Assembly (NCBI GenBank): GCA_038093975.1
Contig: JBBPTG010000042.1
Coordinates: forward strand, 62,001 to 126,000
Source: Chalciporus piperatus
Taxonomy: Eukaryota > Basidiomycota > Agaricomycetes > Boletales > Boletaceae
DNA length: 64,000 nt
Direction of reading: 5' to 3'
The notes below the pieces were generated by a model. The model saw nothing but the letters and a program-made list of their open reading frames with translations, had not been told where the DNA came from and searched no databases. Positions 47,926 to 60,050 of this stretch are shown here, in pieces. The position numbers and the translations under genes are program-made. Position 1 is the stretch's first letter. Each line of letters opens with the position of its first letter.

Positions 47926-50075
47926 CTATACGAGAAGCATCTCTGCCTCCCGCATGACTTGGCGCCAGTCAACGGCTCCCTGGGACCGTCGCTGCCAGAC
48001 TTCTCGAATCAGGCAAGACACCTGCTGAGAGTTTCCAATAGACTCGGAGAGGCCTTGTTGCTCCTGGAGCCGTCTGATGAAGTAGGCTTGGTGCCGAGGG
48101 TCCTCAGTGAGGCAGCCACAGATGCAAATGCTGAAGACAACGCTACGGACGACCGCACGACCAGTTTGGCCGTCCTCGGCATCCCTCAAGCACCTGACTG
48201 TGTCATTGACAGCTTCAATGATCTCGGGACATCGTGGGAAGTCACCAGAGACGACGGAGTGGAGGTAGACGTGTGCTGAAGCGCGGAACACTTCCGAGGT
48301 AAGGCGGCGTTGGCGAGCACGTTGCTTTTCTGCCGAATCCATGGAGATATCGGATTCGTAATTGTATGAGCTGGGCGTTTTCAGGAGTTCTTCTATCCTG
48401 TGGCCGCGCTTGACCAATTCTATGACGCTGAGACTGCCAGAGTTGACGTGTGCGTCTTTCCAGCTAGCCAAGCAGGCGATCTCGGCGAGGGCAAGGACAA
48501 TGTGATTCTCGCAACCCATGACGGACATCATGGAGTATTCTTTCATTGGAACTGCGGGCTGGGTATCGAAGAACGCATTTTGTGGGCCGTAGAGTTCCCG
48601 GATGACCTCAAAGAATCGAGGCTCTCTGACAAGCGTTGCGGAGGCGAGGACGTCAAACCACATAGAAGTTTTGATGATGAACCGAAGGCTCTCCGAACAG
48701 CGGAGCATGACTTGGCGGGAACCACCCCAGCGAGGGTCGTTGAGGACAGAGAGGGAGTAGGTGCAAGCAGCGTCGAGGAAGGTTTGCCATTGACCCTTGC
48801 CTCCGTTGAAGAGGAAGTAGGAAACGATGCACAGCCCTGCAAGAGCATCACCTTCGGTCAATGGGCTCTTGAAGGGGACCATCTGCATTCGTCTCAAGAC
48901 CTCCACGTCTTCAGCATCTATGATGCCAAGTCTATCTTTTTGGACGCTCTTGCGGTGAAGGTCGGAGAGTAGGCAGGCAGCTTCACGGGCATTGTCGCTT
49001 GTGTGTATCAACCTCCAAATGATGGAGTCAAGGGATTCACTGGCATGAAAATATTGCGCACGAAGGACGTGCTTCATGTAATAGTCGAGAGCAGCATTTT
49101 GACGATTGTCGAGCATGGGCCAGTGATAGTGGTTGACATTGGGGGTGGGGGTCAACAAATATCCCGACGAGACAGTATCAATCTCATCTTCCTCGGGAAA
49201 TGGAGCAGTGTACAAGCTTGAGAAGTCACTTGTATGAGGGCGTTGACGGGCGTATAGATGGTTCGGCCCTACAAAGGAGGGGCATTGAGTACTATTATAC
49301 ATACAAATACTTAGTAACGATACGAGGTCTTACATGAATCTAAGCTATTGATAACAGCAGTCGGAGAATATGGCACAGCAGGAAGGAGGACTTCGGGGTA
49401 TTCACTTCGTTCCAGTGGTGAGTCAGGGCTCAGCTCGTGTTGCATCATAGGCAATCCTGAGGGAGGGTCAGTTACGGGTGATTGTCGTGGCAAGAGAGCC
49501 TTACGGTCATTGTCAGAGTAATGCCCTGCCCGGAGGGGGTATGTTGTGGAGGGCCGCTCATCGTTGGTGGAGGAAATAGAGAGAGTGGGAGTTTGAGGGC
49601 TGTTGTGTGGTGATACACAATCAGAAGTGAGAGCCAGTATTTGCGGCTCTTGCTCTGGAGCGCGGGGACCAGGTCCAGAGTGACCCTTGATCATTCCCTG
49701 TGAGGCGAGGAAAGTCTTGATCTTTTCCCGCAAGTCGAGGACGTTACGAGTTTCCTAATCATAGGTGAGATAAGTGGGACGAATGAGAGTGTTGTGGTCA
49801 TACCCGCAACCATTCGGGACGCTTGGCACCGAAGCCAAGGCATTGAAGACGAAGCCGAACGCAAGTGGAGCAACTGCCCTCCGGGTTCATCTGTTCGTCG
49901 CATTTCTGGAGAGGAACACATGTTATGACGGAGCGCAGGCGATAGGATCGGGGATCGAAGTGCGAACCTTGCGACGGATTCTGCAAGTGTAACAGCCCGA
50001 CTTGGCGCGTACAGCGCCTTTGGCTTTGGGCGCTCCGGCTCTTCGAGCCTGGGGAGACTTTGGAGCAGGGGGCAT
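47926..50075 (-). CDS. Zn2Cys6 transcription factor with fungal-specific regulatory domain (paralog 2)
   Basis: ATG at 50073-50075 (MPPAPKSPQARRAGAPKAKG), stop near 47926, about 660 residues. Zinc cluster: SGCYTCRIRRK | KCDEQMNPEGSCSTCVRLRLQC, with one intron after RRK and all six Cys; the KRPEWLRENVRDLREKIKTF stretch after it is the linker and start of the dimerisation helix. A Ser/Pro region (about 49311-49733) leads to the regulatory domain: ALDYYMKHVLRAQYFHASES, SDNAREAACLLSDLHRKS, LTEGDALAGLCIVSYFLFNG, WQTFLDAACTYS, KTSMWFDVLASATLVREPRF and CENHIVLALAEIACLASWKD, ending WRQVMREAEMLLV. Domain layout and many blocks match 42847-45285 (SMWFDVLASATLV against TMWLDVMSTITLR), so the two are paralogs on the same strand about 2.6 kb apart. 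Targets unknown. Confidence 0.88.
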
Positions 50076-51260
50076 GACTAAAAGAGACTGAATAGAGAAG
50101 TGGGAATACGTGTGGACAGGGAGGGGGGAAAGGAAGAGAAGAAAGTACAGAGGATATACGAGAGAGGTACGGGGGTCAGATATGGGGGAGGAGCGGAAAC
50201 GAGGGACGTGTTCTAGCCATAGGGCTATAGGTATAAGTAACGTACGAGGAGAACGGGAAAGGACTTGGTACACAACCGCAATGTTTAATGTAAACTAATC
50301 ACACAGCAGCATCTCGGGGTCCTCGCTCACCTCATTGCCGGCACCCCGATTTTCAAACGGACCCCATGGGAATAATTGACAAGGGACAATTTGATTCCGT
50401 CCGACAGCACCTTGCCTTTTCAAGTCACCGATGATCATACACAGATCATACACAGATCTCATCGTCCACATGCACCCACAAAGAACAACATCCTCGACTT
50501 TTATCCTCTCTTGAGGGCACCTGCGTTCCCATCACACACAGGTCTGTTGGATCGCTCTCGTGCACACACACACCATCCATGACGCGGATAATGGACGACA
50601 TCACCCCGCCACAATCACAACCTTGAGCCAAGAATCCTCCGATGCCAAATGGTTACAGTGGCGATGTCGATCAGAGCACCAAATGAATGGAACGCATCTC
50701 GGATGTGAGATGGGTACCTTCCCAGCATGGATTAGAGTATGCGCGCTTTCCTTGTCAACTGCTTCCCTGCCGCTGGTGTCGGAGGATAGATGAGATTGGT
50801 CGGAGAAAGAACGCTGTGAGGATGGAAAATGGCTGAGTCGACTTCATTGGACCAATCATCCCGGCATCCACGAGAGAGACCGGAGAGAGACCCCCGAACA
50901 CCAGTACTATGCCTCGAATTGGTTCCTCCTGCTGTTTTGCTTGTCGTACCCTCCGCGCTTGTCGCACTTGCGGTGCCGACTCTACGCCACCAATTATCAA
51001 ACACTCCAGGACAATGTTCACTCTCATCAACATACAATTCGACCAGCCAACGACCAGCCTCATATGTGCACACAAACAACCACCAGCCAAGATTCTATTT
51101 AAATCTCAACAGTGTCATCCGAGGGCTGTCGTGATATGATCAATCTTCTCGCAGAACAAGAGGATATCCATGACGTGAGAGTCAACCATACAATTGCATA
51201 CAATTGCATACAATTACAAGTGAAGCAGACTAGCTAGATAATGCCGTCACATCTGTCTCA
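50076..51260. other. intergenic region with short tandem repeats
   Basis: Upstream of the regulator and downstream of the PH gene. No supported gene. Contains an 11-nt unit twice at about 50433-50454 and a 10-nt unit (CATACAATTG) nearly three times at 51187-51215. Confidence 0.45.
51187..51215. repeat. 10-nt tandem repeat, CATACAATTG x 2.9
   Basis: Three head-to-tail copies, the last ending CAATTA instead of CAATTG. Within the 3' flank of the PH-domain gene. Confidence 0.7.
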
Positions 51261-52895
51261 TCAACTGTCCGTTATGGGCGCTGGCGTCGCACTCGGTCCA
51301 CTGATACTCATGTTCCTGACTTTATGTCTCAGCCCGCTACTCGAGGTGGACCCACCGTGCCCCGCGTCGATGGGACCAGCCGCCGGCTTCGAGGCGTTAC
51401 TGCCACTTGGCTCTCCAGGCACGACCCCAGCGCCTGTTCTCCTGGCTATAAGAGCACGGACAGCGCTCAGCCATTTAATTTCTTCCTCTTCGCTTGGCGC
51501 GCACAACAGTAGTGTCCGTTTCGTGGTCACGATTTTGAAGGTATACGGTCCGTGTGTTGACTTGTGGTTATCGGGTGAAGACGTTGATGGTTGTGTCGAT
51601 CCCGCGGGAGGTGGAACTCCAACATTGTGTTTATTGGTTTGCATATCGAATTCCAGAGCATCAAGGATCTCCGAAACAGAGAATTGCCGATGAGGTTTCG
51701 TGTCCTGACGACCAGTGCAATGTGCAACCATTAGCTCCGACTTGCCCAGCAATACCCATCGGACCTACCATGTGACTGCCCGAATAGACTAGTTTTTCTC
51801 CGTACAACACAAACCACCGTTTGCGCCAATTATGTCGCTTCGAACCACACTTCATCAAGTAGCCAGAGACTACTATCTTTGCAATCCCATCCTTCAACGG
51901 ACCTGAAGGCCGAGTAGGAGAGGATGCAACGACGGGTCGATTCTGCGAAGACGTCGAATAGGTACGCTGCGCACTGGGTGAAACATCCTCCGAATCAGAT
52001 GAGGTGATATTTTGGGCATGCAAGGGGTAAGAAGAGGGAGAGGATGTCACGGGGGTGCGTCGACCAGACGATGGTTGACCCTCTGGTATGTTGATCGGCG
52101 CTGTTAGCGAGATCTGCGTCGAAGTCATCATGAGGTTTTCCCGTGCGTCTTGGATCGCAGCGACCCATTGTTGTACTTCCCCTGGACTTTGCGCTCGAAG
52201 ATAGAACGTTCTGACGGATGTGACCACTCCAAATGCGTACGGATGTTTCTTGAGTACGACTTGTGTACAAGAATGGACGTCGGCAAGATTGAGAAGTCGC
52301 AGTAGTTGATATTCCGCAGAGGTTTTGTAGTACGCCAGGTGTGCTGGCCGCAGCACGAACCACCTCTTCTTCCAAGTCTACAAGAGAAAAACGTCCACGA
52401 CGGATTAATGAATCAGTGCACGATGTACACGGACCTTGCGCCGTTCGCCCTTCTTCCAGAGATAGCCAGACTTAATGACACCTTCATTCATAGAGTCTTG
52501 AGTACGCTGAGACTTGTCTACCGTCTTCCACGGACCTTCCTCTTCCTCGTCGTCTTCCTCGGTTTCTTCACCGCTCCCTGAAGCACGCTCCGCGATTGAG
52601 GAAAGGGGTGGTTGCGAACTACTTCCAGACACAAGTGCTCCACTGGAACCCAAAGATTGTGAATGTGTCGGAGACACCATGTCCGGAGACAAAACGGAAT
52701 CTGAATCTGACTCTGTGCCAGATACATGGGCTTGTGCTGCAGAGCGCTTCTGCGATCTCTCAGATGAGAACACAGCACGGAAGTGAGGGACTGGTATGTG
52801 ATGGGACATACGTTCTTGGGTTTGGCGGAAGAATGGACAGAAAGTTTCCTCTGTATTTCTTGAGGTGAAGGTGGAGGTGCCGATGAGGGAGACAT
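51261..52895 (-). CDS. tandem pleckstrin-homology domain protein
   Basis: Minus strand, about 470 residues. ATG at 52893-52895 (MSPSSAPPPSPQEIQRKLSV), an intron of about 60 nt after AKPKN, a Ser/Asp/Glu-rich region, then PH1: GVIKSGYLWKKGERRK joined over an intron to TWKKRWFVLRPAHLAYYKTS, VHSCTQVVLKKHPYAFGVVT, RTFYLRAQSPGEVQQWVAAI. A Ser-rich linker follows. PH2: GYLMKCGSKRHNWRKRWFVL, KLVYSGSHM, an intron, DTKPHRQFSVSEIL, TFKIVTTKRTLLLCAPSEEE and IKWLSAVRALIARR. The tail is Gly/Ser-rich. In PH1 the KKR after the first strand and in PH2 RKRW are positions that often bind phosphoinositides. Probably a membrane-recruited adaptor; partners unknown. Divergent from the acyl-CoA-binding protein gene (572 bp). 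Confidence 0.82.
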
Positions 52896-53467
52896 GTCCG
52901 AGCCTTGCAGGGACGATGAAGGACAAGAGTCAGGTTGTGATCAACAACTGTTGTCCTTGTCAGAATTGGCGCATGGGGCAAAGGCACAACAGCTGTGACA
53001 TGTCACTATTCCCCTCGCCCGTGACAGTGCAACCATCAATATCACTGTAATTCAGTTGTGATTCAATCAACGTGCTGCTGCTGGCCTGGAACTGCGTCAC
53101 CACCGGAGTGCTGTGGTCTGGCCACTGGAGCGTCAAGGACGTCAAGGGCTCATTTCTTATGGATCATTTTAAATAATTACTGTTCCTATTGCCGGTTTCA
53201 CTACACCATCACTGGGGAAGCTTTCGTGTGGTTCTCATGTCTGGCCATCATCTTCTCCTATGTACATCGACATGATCCGTACACGTTCTAATCAGCTTTG
53301 AGTTCACTGTCTTCGAGTCGACTTGGATCCGTTGAAACTCGCTGATAAGATGGTGTCATTCCAAATCGAGACATGTTAGGTGACAAGGTTGTAATCAGAT
53401 GACCGATCGGTCTTGGCAACTCATCCTCTACGACGAACAGTTGTTGATCACCAACCAATCACCAACC
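52896..53467. other. divergent upstream region, PH gene and ACBP gene
   Basis: No gene. Candidate promoter for both neighbours; I see no clear TATA. Confidence 0.35.
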
Positions 53468-54010
53468 ATGGCACTGACTGCACAAGAGAAGTTCGACAAA
53501 GCCGTTAAATACATCCAAGATTTGCCCCAGGATGGTCCTTACCAGCCTGACCAGGAGACCAAGCTGACGGTACGCTCGTAATCAATCGCATATATGCCAG
53601 CATTTCGCTGAGATGATCTCGCCAGTACTACAAATACTACAAGCAAGGTTCGCATTTTGGAGATGAAGTTCGACATTCGACGCCGGATTTTACTGATTAC
53701 GACCCATAGCAACTGAAGGTGATGTGAATATCCCGAAGCCAGGCTTCCTAGACTTTGTCGCAAAGGCTAAATGGTCAACACTTCCCATATCACCTCAACC
53801 TTGATAGTCTGATACATCATTAAAGGAATGCTTGGACCGAAGTGACGGGCACCAGCAAGGAGGTGGCTCTGAAGACATACGTCTCGACTCTCATCGAGGT
53901 ACCGAACCCTTTATCGTGATCCGAATCGTTGCTAAGTTTCCCAACAGGACCTCAAAAAACTCGAGCAGACGGAAGAGGTCAAGAAGTTGCTTGAGGAGCT
54001 CGAAGCTTAG
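53468..54010 (+). CDS. ACB1: acyl-CoA-binding protein
   Basis: ATG at 53468, stop TAG at 54008-54010, about 105 residues in five exons. MALTAQEKFDKAVKYIQDL, QDGPYQPDQETKLT, YYKYYKQ, ATEGDVNIPKPGFLDFVAKA, KWNAWTEVTGTSKEVALKTY and a final DLKKLEQTEEVKKLLEELEA. The KWNAW and YKYYKQAT blocks, with the conserved Tyr and Lys that hold the CoA head, mark the ACBP fold. The protein is about 15-20 residues longer than classic 86-residue ACBP because of the extra acidic C-terminal helix. By family it carries C14-C22 acyl-CoA in the cytosol, so it would take FAS products. The KWN block is split by an intron at the Trp codon. Confidence 0.92.
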
Positions 54011-56590
54011 ATGACGTTGCTGCGTTGTATTGTACAATTAACCGCATACCCGGGTGATGAAGGGATGTAGAACTAAAGTCGCGACATGATCTCCGGTGAC
54101 ATCGTGTCGAACATGTTACACGTCTCTCCCTCCTGGACACCTGGTGCCCACAGCAGGTTTGGATCGATTGCCACAGCAAGGTAGTCATGTGCATAGCTAG
54201 ATGGTTCCATTCATCAGACATGAGGCAGATAACGCCCAATTCTGGACGCTCGCGGCGTCTATACCAAATTATCGGCGCTACAAAACCCCGGAGGATAAGC
54301 ACAGAAGGGGTGTTCGAGGACCACCGTGGCACTGTCTTGGTGGCCGTTGGTGGACGACATCCTTCGGCAGCCGTGCAACCCAAATGAAGGCATAGAAAGA
54401 TAACTTGCCACTAGTCACTGGTCAGAGTGGTTCTGGAACCCTTTCGAGTCGGTAGAAGCTCACCGGCCCGGGTAAAAAAAAGCTTGTCCTATGCGGTGAA
54501 GTTGGCTGGTTCATGCCATTGGCATCCAATGAGAATCATTCGAGCTTCCGGGATCTTCCACTCAGGCGAAATCGTTGATGACTGCGAGAAGAGAATTCAT
54601 TGATGCGGTGCCAACTTATCCGCCGGCTTTTCGTTAGCGAGTGAAAGCCTTGCTCTGTGTGCTGTTTATATCTCATCGTGGCAGTGAGCCCGATCTCGAC
54701 TGAGCCATGAAGCCGTTCAGAAGCTCTAAAAAGTCATCCCTAGTCTCGGAAACCTTCAAGGGAGGACAAGCCTAGTCTGGTGGTTTGGAGCACTGACTCA
54801 CCGAGTTTCGGACCGTGGCAACATTACATATCTGCTTCTTGCAATTCAACTCGATCGAGAAATCATAGTTCGCTCTCACTCACACGGTAATACAAGAAGT
54901 CAACGTTGAGTTCAACGGACCCGCTGCGGATGTGATCCTTATTGGTACGTTGCCAACGAACGCCCATCAAGGAGCCTCGCAACCTGGTACTCCCTTCTCA
55001 GTAATGGACGCAGTGGGCATCCCACTCACCTGGCGCCCAGCTTCCTGTTCGTCTGTAGGTGTCTGCCGCACCATCATTTCGTGCACGGAGAAGGCTTTTA
55101 TAACGGCTGCCAACACAGCGTGTCATTGTATTCCTGTCAGTTCTCGCAACCCTTTCTCTAGGAATGCAGCATTTTGTTATTATTGTGTACCTCCTGCAAG
55201 CGGCTGCTGTTCTGCTGTTCTCGTGACCCCTGGAACGTGAGTTCATGTCTTATCTCTACCTCGGAGCTTAAGCGCCCCTGTTCGGAGGCTCGCAGCATCC
55301 GTCACCCGTCAAGGTCTCTACTTTTAGTTGCAATGGACGCTAGACTCAATCAGGATACCGATACATCATATGCCGCCCACGAGAACAGCACGAGCATCAC
55401 ACGCCTGACGGCTCCACAGCATGGCAGCCACTTGGGCCAATCCCGTCGTTGGATATGCCCTCCAAGGTGCGGAAATGACAGGTTCTTCCAACCAAGTGTC
55501 ATATTTAAGTATCTGCCAGGTCATTTCCCCACCCGTTCTAACGGACCCCATGGTGTGCCAAGCTTGCCCCCCCTTCATTCATGAGTCCGTATGAACGGCC
55601 ACAGTGGCATATCGTACGATGGCACGGTCGCATCTCACGCCTTTTGGAGTTGCAACTTGAAGGATCTACAACTTCTGTCTTTTTCTTGGCGAAACTGCCA
55701 ACTTTCCGCCTATGCGTGCCAAGCGTGTCAGTTTGAGTGTCTTCCTTATGTGGTTGTTGATTTCGTGACTTTCAGATCTTAATTAAATTTCTCGCGTTCG
55801 CACGATGGCATCCAATTCATGACAACTTGGTTTAGACAGTGATCAGAAGAATTTTTTACGCGAGTCTGGGCAAGCAAGACAAAGAGGAAATCGATGATCC
55901 TCATAGGTGCGTGGTTGTTCAGCCGTTCTTTCTCTGCGGCTGGATTGAGTCGCGTCGTCGCAGCTGTATCATCCTCTTTGGGGTGTGGCAGTCAGGACGG
56001 TAACCCGCTGTTTATTGCACCATTCCGACAAATGGATAACACGGTCATTTTATACTACTGTATCACCTACCCCCGAACCGGCACCTAATGCTGTGTAATC
56101 ACTACCCAAAAGTGTAGTGCCGAAAAGTGGGTAAGTACTAAGTAGGTGCCAGTTGGGGGGTGGGTGATAGTATGGATGGAACATCACAAATACCGAGGAT
56201 TGTCGTCCGTTAAAGGATAGATATCAAGTCCCAGTAAACATCACCACCAATATCTCATCCAGTTGGTTGACGGGGTGTTCCGTTTCCCATTAAGTCATTT
56301 GCTCCGTTCACGGACGTGAGATCGATTTTGCGTACTCGTCGCCCTTTTGATCTCGAGAAATAAGGCGTCGCCGGTTTGTTAGTCTCGCAGAACAATGAGA
56401 GCAATATTTGGTTTCTAGGGTATGGAAAATCACAGGGTTCAGAGAAAGGCAAAGATACAGACACGATGTCTAATAGTACAAGATCGAACATAGAATCTAA
56501 ATATACAACGGATATTTGTCCAAGGTACAACAGGAGAATCGAGTGTCTCGTGAACAAATGGAGTACGCAGTGACACAAAGAAGTCAAGGT
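54011..56590. other. 2.6-kb gene-poor region with a MITE-like element
   Basis: No gene I can support. ORFs here are short, lack motifs and are full of Cys and Ser runs. The region holds a foldback element at 56061-56169. Confidence 0.45.
56061..56169. mobile_element. foldback MITE-like element, about 109 bp
   Basis: Terminal inverted repeats of 27 bp: 56061-56087 starts TATCACCTACCCCC and the reverse complement of 56143-56169 starts TATCACCCACCCCC; 24 of 27 positions agree. Ends read TA/TCACC...GGTGA/TA, which could be a TA target duplication. The inside holds further short inverted stretches (CACTAC...GTAGTG). It has no coding capacity. Tc1/mariner-type mobilisation is inferred from the TA ends only. 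Confidence 0.6.
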
Positions 56591-59500
56591 TCACGGACGA
56601 TGTTGGGAATCAGGGTTCGCAATAAATAATGAAGCGCGTGGGGCGACACCATACTTTATCGTCGGTCGACTTCGCGACGGTACTTCTTCGCGTTTGCGAG
56701 TGTTCCGCAAGGGAGGTGACCGTTGTATCTCTATGTCTTGGGACATCTTCCGTTCGTAGGCTCTGACTCTACTCGACACGACGGCACCCGTCGTTGGAGA
56801 GGTAGGTGACATCACAACCCCAGAGATGTAGTGTGATGTCTCAGCATCGATGACGATGCCCAGATTCATCGAGGGGGACGTCGATCGCAACGGATCGGCA
56901 GGAAGCGACTTGTTCAATGTGAATACCTCGGACTCAAGGGGACCGCTCTCCAACACCCCCTGTTCGGTTATCTCCGCAGAAGCCAGCGAGGGCGCACGAC
57001 GGGAACTCGAGCCATCGGAGGCAAGGCGCTGGACCACGTCACAGTTGGCCCCGAGATGTTCCGCAGAGGCAGTGTTCGCAGTCCGTGCGCTGTAAGTAGA
57101 TGAGACGGACCGATCATGTTCGAGAGGCGCGTTCGATCCTGTCGGGGCATGAGACGGTTTCTTGCTCTCTTCAAAAGAGACAAGCGGAGGGGCGGGTGTC
57201 GGATCCCTGAAGTCCAATGGCCGTTGCGACATCACCGAAGAACGACGAGTCAAACGCGTCCACCAGCTGTCAGAACGGCTTATAAATTGGGAAGGAGATG
57301 AAGCAGAGTGCAAGATGGATGAATATCGAGGAGATGTTGCAGTTGGGGATATGTCAGGGACATGTGCAGCGGTTGGACTCGTTGGACTGGGTATCTGAGG
57401 AATGATCACCGTCAGCGGGTGCGGGTTGTTTTCCGCATGACCATTTTTTGATTCCTCATGCGAAGAGTGGTGCAGAGACGGAAGCGAATTGGAAGGTTCC
57501 GAGAGTGACGTGTGGGATACTTCTCTGACGGGAGTGAGCATGCGTGAAGGTACCGAAAAGGAGAGCGGGGCATCTGGTGGGCGCAAAGCTGTCGAATCAT
57601 ATTTATCAATTCCGCGACCCCTCGGATTAGGACGGTCATAATCTGCGTCCTTCTCGGGCACGCCAGGGCGCAGATTAAGATCATCATAGTCGTCTTCCAG
57701 ATGGGGGTCCTCGAAAGGATCGGTGTATGACCAGTAGCTGTCTTCTCTCCGATGGGACGGAGCAGATGGACTTTCGCTGGGTATGTTTCCTTGACGAATC
57801 AACCCCTCTTGGTCCCCTCCATATCGATGGCCAAACTTTTCCCACTCGTGAACCTCTTCGTCTGCTCCAGAACCACTGGGCTCGCGAGTTATCATCCCGC
57901 GAACCAAGGCACTCATGGAACGGAAGGACCAAGTGTTAGTGCTTTCACTATCGTCTCTCCTCAATCCACTCGAAGGCCCATCACCAAATGATCGGGTGTC
58001 TTCATCTGCGAACATATCCCTTCGAGGCTGAGGAGATTTGTTACGGAGACCGAGGTATGCGAGGATGTCTGGTAATGCGCTTGGTGCAGTAAAAATCCTG
58101 CCCCTTTCGTTTGTGCGACCGTCAGACTGCCTTGTCGCAGGTGCAGCGTGGAGCACCGATTCGTCGTCCGACGGGCCTCCGGGGTCGTCACCAAGGCGGA
58201 GGAATAGGCTACCAGCTGTTCTGGGATGGCCACGCGCTCGTTTCCTGTAGTACATCGTCGCGAGGCCGCCTGCAACGAGACCCAGGACGCCAAATACTGT
58301 CCCGAGCGCAATCACGGTAGTATGGTGATTGCTTGAGCTAGATGATGTGGTGTAAGGAGAGCCCGAGCTTCCAGGTGGTACAGAGCTCGGAGAAGTAGGA
58401 TTTGAATTATCACCTGTCTGAGTAGGGACTGGCAAAGAAATAATAGCGGGCGTCGAGCCCGGCGCGGGTGCAGTGTATGATGTGACCATTGAAGAAGTCG
58501 TGGAATCGTATATGAACAACGATGCGGAGGCTGGAGAAGAGGCCCCATATCCTGACATCCGTTGGTATTAGCATCAATCGCGATAACTATCCGATTCATG
58601 CGGCTTACCGAAGGAGAAGAAAACGTAACCAGCCACTTGGACTGCAAAATGGTCCTTCCTTTCACCTAGCTGTACTAGCTGCTCTACGCTATGCCACACC
58701 ATGGGGTTTTGGCTCGTGTCCAGAAGCCAGCCATCACTATAAGTCGTCTGGAGTTCCGCGTCGCCGCCTCCGTGTATGATAATTTTCCCATTGGGGAGAA
58801 CGGCGGACGCAAAATCACGACGAGCATTTGGTAACGATTCGCTCGACGTGGACAGTTGCTTCCAGGACGGGGGGCTTTGCGTGGTGTTCAAGGCCCATAT
58901 TGTACTCATTGGCACGAGTTTTGAGCACGATGCACAGTAGCCCCCTAGAACCAGGAGGCGTCCATCTGGCAGCACGAGTGAGGCATGGCCGTAGATATCC
59001 GGTGGAGCATTGGTGGAGGATGGTAGTTGAACAAAGTATGACTCGGATGGGTCGAAGTAGTAGTGCTCATTGAAAGCATTCCCAGATCCATCTGCCTTTT
59101 CACCACCAATGACCCATACTTTTTCATTTAGAAACGAGGTTGAGTGACGAATCCTGCGCATCGGTTGATTTCCCCAATTTTGAGGTTCCATAAGCAGATG
59201 AGGACTCGACACATTGGTAGTGGAGAGCAGCCCAGCCGAGTCACACTGAGTTGTGAGACTGGGTTGAGAATTAGAGTTGGGTTGCCCTCCGAAGAGCAGG
59301 AACTCGGCAGGGTTGAACGCAGAGAGGGTATGCCAGGAGAGGGCAGGGGAGGCAGCGCTGGAGAGAAGCTCCCATGGGGGAGACGAGGAGTCGAAGGACT
59401 TGGAGAGATCAAGACGCAACAGATCAGATAGTCCTGGTGCAGAACTATACGAGTAGGAGTTGAATGGGTCGCTTAGACCACCGTGAACATAGAAAGTGCT

Positions 59501-59662
59501 CTCTAAAAGAGCGACTGCCTGGCCCCATCTACACACAGCGAATTAGTGTCACTTTGGACGTCGAAGCAGGCATACTCGCCTCGGGGAAGGGGTATATTGC
59601 GCAATTACTACCGGCCAAAAGTACACATGATACGTTACAGTTCGTCGAAGTGTGTAGGTCAT
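56591..59662 (-). CDS. secreted-type kelch-repeat protein with TM segment and long cytosolic tail
   Basis: Minus strand, about 1,000 residues. Start ATG 59660-59662 gives MTYTLRRTVTYHVYFWPVVI and then AQYTPSPR, a likely signal peptide joined to WGQAVALLESTFYVHGG; this join needs a GC-AG intron (AG/GCGAGT at about 59570 to GTGTAG near 59530). The ectodomain has kelch-type repeats (FYVHGG, FLLFGGQPN, VWVIGGEKADGSG, LLVLGGYCASC, GKIIIHGGGDAE, YVFFSFG). A second intron (about 58616-58559) leads to a Ser/Thr/Pro stalk, the TM segment TVIALGTVFGVLGLVAGGLA followed by MYYRKRAR stop-transfer, and a ~550-residue Ser/Pro-rich, probably disordered tail. Known for related fungal proteins: galactose-oxidase/kelch folds at the cell surface. 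A sensor or wall-anchor role is inference. No catalytic Cys/Tyr of galactose oxidase was identified. Confidence 0.82.
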
Positions 59663-60050
59663 GAAGGTGTTGTTCCGTTGTTCGAGAGGATGGACTGGGT
59701 GAGTGATACGAGTTGAAACACCAAAATTCGTGGGTCGTCAATGAATGAGCGCGATGAGTTAGAGGTATGAAAGTATATCGTGAGGCTTGTTCATGAGGTT
59801 CGTGAGGAGGTGCAGAGCGGGAATGAGCCCCAGTTGAGTTGGACATTGTTCGGTTGGTGCGGATATATTCCGATCACCCGTTCATAGCAAATTACTCCTT
59901 CCGGTTAGCCACGCTTTCCTGTGTATCGATCAACAACCTCATTGAAATTCGGTCGAACGGCGGACAGCCACTCTGAATACCTAACCCAAAAGTCCGTATC
60001 TGTTTAAGCGGGAGAATATATACACAGTCGAGATACATCCATCGAACGCC
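59663..60050. other. intergenic, kelch gene to P450 gene
   Basis: Upstream of the kelch gene and downstream of the P450 stop. A 105-codon ORF (59529-59846, minus) overlaps the kelch start in another frame and looks spurious. Confidence 0.4.

Noticed and set aside
54932..55584. Overlapping + ORFs rich in Cys and Ser
   Set aside because: No signal peptide or domain, irregular composition; read as random ORFs of non-coding DNA.
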